Assembly: GCA_014650475.1 (NCBI GenBank)
Contig: BMVA01000009.1
Coordinates: 186,001-250,000 of the forward strand
DNA: 64,000 nt
Reading direction: 5' to 3'
Origin: Streptomyces albogriseolus
Lineage (GTDB): Bacteria > Actinomycetota > Actinomycetes > Streptomycetales > Streptomycetaceae
The notes under the pieces were generated by a model. That model did no database searches. It was not told the origin of the DNA and worked only from the letters and a program-made list of their open reading frames with translations. A program made the position numbers and the translations under genes. Below are positions 62,469 through 64,000 of this stretch, piece by piece; position 1 is the stretch's first letter; every line of letters starts with the position of its first letter.

Positions 62469-62649
62469 GTTGCGACTTCCCGTACGTGAGGAGGGGGGCG
62501 AGGGCCGGCCGAGCGGCCGGCGTGGACCGATCCACCAGTCTACGGCGTGCCCACGGTCGGCCGGCCGCTGTGTCGAACGCCTGGCCGACGTCCGGATCCC
62601 GGCGTGTCTGACGGGCTGCCGAACACATAAAACGACCTAAGTTGGTCCA

Positions 62650-63282
62650 GTGGAGCAACACAGGACGCGACCCGCCCAGCACGGACCGCGACGCGAGCCG
62701 GCGCCTGGCCCGTCGGCGACCCCCCGTACGTCACGGCCGCACGGCCCGCCGCTGCCCCCGCAGGCGGGGCGGGCGGCGGGCGGCGGGGTCGCCCGGTCCC
62801 CGCGCGCCCAGCGGCCCCAGCGGCCGCCCGGACGCCGGCCCGCTCCCCCGCCCCCCGCGCGGCGCATTCGAGGGCCCCGGCTCACCGGGCTGGGCGGCGG
62901 ACTGTTCTGCGGGGGCGTGATGCTGGTGCTCGGGCTGCTCACGGAGGCGTTGTTCGGAGCCTCGCTCACCGTCTACGGGGTGCTGTTCCTGCCGGTGTGC
63001 GTGCTCACCGCGCTGTGGGTGCGCGAGGGGGACCTGCTCATCGCGCCCGTCGTGGTGCCGATCGCCTTCGCGGTGGGGCTGGCGCCGGTGGCCGACGAGG
63101 GCGACGGGAGCACGCCGGACCGGCTGATGGGCATGGTGACCGGCCTCGCCACCCAGGCGGGCTGGCTCTACGGCGGGACCCTGCTCGCGGGTGTGCTGGT
63201 GCTCGTCCGCCGGGTGCGGCGGGTCCGGACCGCCAACCGGCGGCTCGCCCGCAACCGGGGGGCGGGCAGGGCCGCGGTCTGA
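62650..63282 (+). CDS. DUF6542-like membrane protein with disordered N-terminus
   Basis: A 210-residue protein. The first ~80 residues are Pro/Arg-rich and disordered. Four membrane helices follow (GGLFCGGVMLVLGLLTEALF; LTVYGVLFLPVCVLTALWV; LLIAPVVVPIAFAVGLAPVA; WLYGGTLLAGVLVLVRRV), then a basic tail. The layout fits the DUF6542 proteins found beside ychF in Streptomyces. GTG 62650 has no clear ribosome site, so leaderless translation is possible. No function is known. Confidence 0.75.
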   Translation: MEQHRTRPAQHGPRREPAPGPSATPRTSRPHGPPLPPQAGRAAGGGVARSPRAQRPQRPPGRRPAPPPPARRIRGPRLTGLGGGLFCGGVMLVLGLLTEALFGASLTVYGVLFLPVCVLTALWVREGDLLIAPVVVPIAFAVGLAPVADEGDGSTPDRLMGMVTGLATQAGWLYGGTLLAGVLVLVRRVRRVRTANRRLARNRGAGRAAV

Positions 63283-63292
63283 CGATGACGGG

Positions 63293-63317
63293 GCCCCCGG
63301 CAGCGCGCCCCGGGGGC
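63293..63317. terminator. Bidirectional terminator
   Basis: GCCCCCGG (63293-63300) pairs with CCGGGGGC (63310-63317) between the membrane-protein gene and convergent ppgK. Confidence 0.6.
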
Positions 63318-63331
63318 TGCTCGGTATCCGC

Positions 63332-64000
63332 CTACACCCCCGTGGCCGCCCGCATCGCCGCCCCCACGATGCCCGCGTTGTTCTGCAGGTGGGCCGGGAC
63401 GATCTCCGCCCTGATGCCGTCGATCTTCGGCAGGAACTTGTGCGCCTTGCGGCTGACGCCGCCGCCGATGACGAACAGTTCGGGCGAGAACAGCATCTCC
63501 ACGTGGGTGAGGTACTTCTGCACCCGGCGCGCCCACTCGTCCCACGTCAGGTCGTGGTCCTCCTTGGCCTTGCTGGACGCCCGCTTCTCCGCGTCGTGGC
63601 CCTTCAGCTCCAGGTGGCCCAGCTCGGTGTTGGGGACGAGGACGCCGTCCACGAACAACGCGCTGCCGATGCCCGTGCCGAAGGTCAGCACGATCACCGT
63701 GCCCTTGCGGTGCCGTCCGGCGCCGAAGTGCATCTCGGCGACGCCGGCCGCGTCCGCGTCGTTGACCACCGTCACCGGCAGGCCGCCCAGGCGGTCGCCG
63801 AGCAGCACGCGCGCGTCGGTGTCGATCCAGCCCTTGTCGACGTTGGCCGCCGTGCGGATCGTGGCGCCGTCGGTGACGACGCCGGGGAAGGTGACGCCGA
63901 CCGGGCCGGTCCAGCCGAAGTGGTCGACGACCTGCTTCACCCCGTCGGCCACCGCGTCCGGCGTGGCCGGGTGGGGGGTGAGGACCTTGCAGCGCTCCTG
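63332..64000 (-). CDS. ppgK: Polyphosphate glucokinase (partial; N-terminus off the right edge)
   Basis: The last 222 residues of a ROK/PpgK-type kinase are visible. Motifs include VGVTFPGVVTDGATIRTAAN, VTVVNDADAAGVAEMHFGAG (catalytic Asp), the phosphate-binding LTFGTGIGSALFVDG, NTELGHLELKGHDAEKRASS and the terminal FVIGGGVSRKAHKFLP. The missing GTPE-like N-terminal phosphate motif lies outside the window. The enzyme phosphorylates glucose with polyphosphate (and often ATP). It agrees with SCO5059 in S. coelicolor by recollection. Confidence 0.92.
   Translation of the reverse strand, partial: QERCKVLTPHPATPDAVADGVKQVVDHFGWTGPVGVTFPGVVTDGATIRTAANVDKGWIDTDARVLLGDRLGGLPVTVVNDADAAGVAEMHFGAGRHRKGTVIVLTFGTGIGSALFVDGVLVPNTELGHLELKGHDAEKRASSKAKEDHDLTWDEWARRVQKYLTHVEMLFSPELFVIGGGVSRKAHKFLPKIDGIRAEIVPAHLQNNAGIVGAAMRAATGV

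Overview
The window is a chromosomal segment of a Streptomyces, close to S. coelicolor in gene order. Supporting signs are very high GC with strong third-position GC, many GTG and some TTG starts, 4-bp ATGA/GTGA overlaps, the bldK oligopeptide-permease operon, mshB (mycothiol), an ATP-binding/XRE/DUF397 trio, and many strong hairpin terminators between convergent genes. I see no rRNA, tRNA, CRISPR array, insertion sequence or prophage.

Layout. (1) 1-16.4 kb is a conserved actinobacterial housekeeping block: an anti-sigma gene (cut by the left edge), an ECF sigma factor, a divergent O-methyltransferase, a DUF3117 protein, a crotonase, tag, a DivIVA-domain membrane protein, a FolP2-like dihydropteroate synthase paralogue, a LOG-type hydrolase, dapE, a cell-envelope protein, dapC, fdxA, a GNAT protein, a SirB1-type protein, a large peptidoglycan-binding-domain membrane protein, a DUF6113-like membrane protein and mshB. 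From memory, much of this order, and also typA plus an LpqW-like lipoprotein further on, is collinear with M. tuberculosis Rv1165-Rv1222. (2) 16.5-22.7 kb holds Streptomyces-type accessory genes: an ATP-binding/XRE/DUF397/membrane-protein cluster, an amidase, a 64-residue membrane protein and an S9B dipeptidyl peptidase. (3) 22.9-34.8 kb holds two complete five-gene oligopeptide ABC importer operons in tandem; the second is bldKABCDE. (4) 35.3-43.8 kb holds typA, the LpqW-like lipoprotein, a small coiled-coil gene and sdhCAB. (5) 43.8-54.9 kb holds a GH18-like membrane protein, a PAS/GAF/SpoIIE phosphatase, another ATP-binding protein, NUDIX, SPOR and GntR proteins, a septum-formation-type membrane protein, a secreted subtilisin and a PAP2-type membrane enzyme. 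(6) 54.9-58.9 kb is a compact putative peptide-maturation (RiPP) cluster: an M50 peptidase and a ThiF/E1-like enzyme, both with PqqD-like N-terminal domains, divergent from a 25-codon gene and an M14 metallocarboxypeptidase. (7) 58.9-64 kb is an accessory patch (methyltransferase remnant, AAA ATPase with 15-bp iterated palindromes at its start, a CPxC protein possibly cut at its 5' end) followed by ychF, a DUF6542-like membrane protein and ppgK (cut by the right edge).

How the genes fit together. Several link lysine/diaminopimelate biosynthesis and cell-wall turnover (dapC, dapE, the lysozyme-like protein, PG-binding protein, LpqW-like lipoprotein). Others cover redox and envelope stress (ECF sigma/anti-sigma, mycothiol, ferredoxin), peptide uptake and degradation (DPP, Opp, BldK), respiration (SdhCAB) and developmental regulation (BldK, XRE/DUF397, SpoIIE phosphatase). 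The strongest candidate for an undescribed system is the 54.9-58.9 kb peptide cluster.
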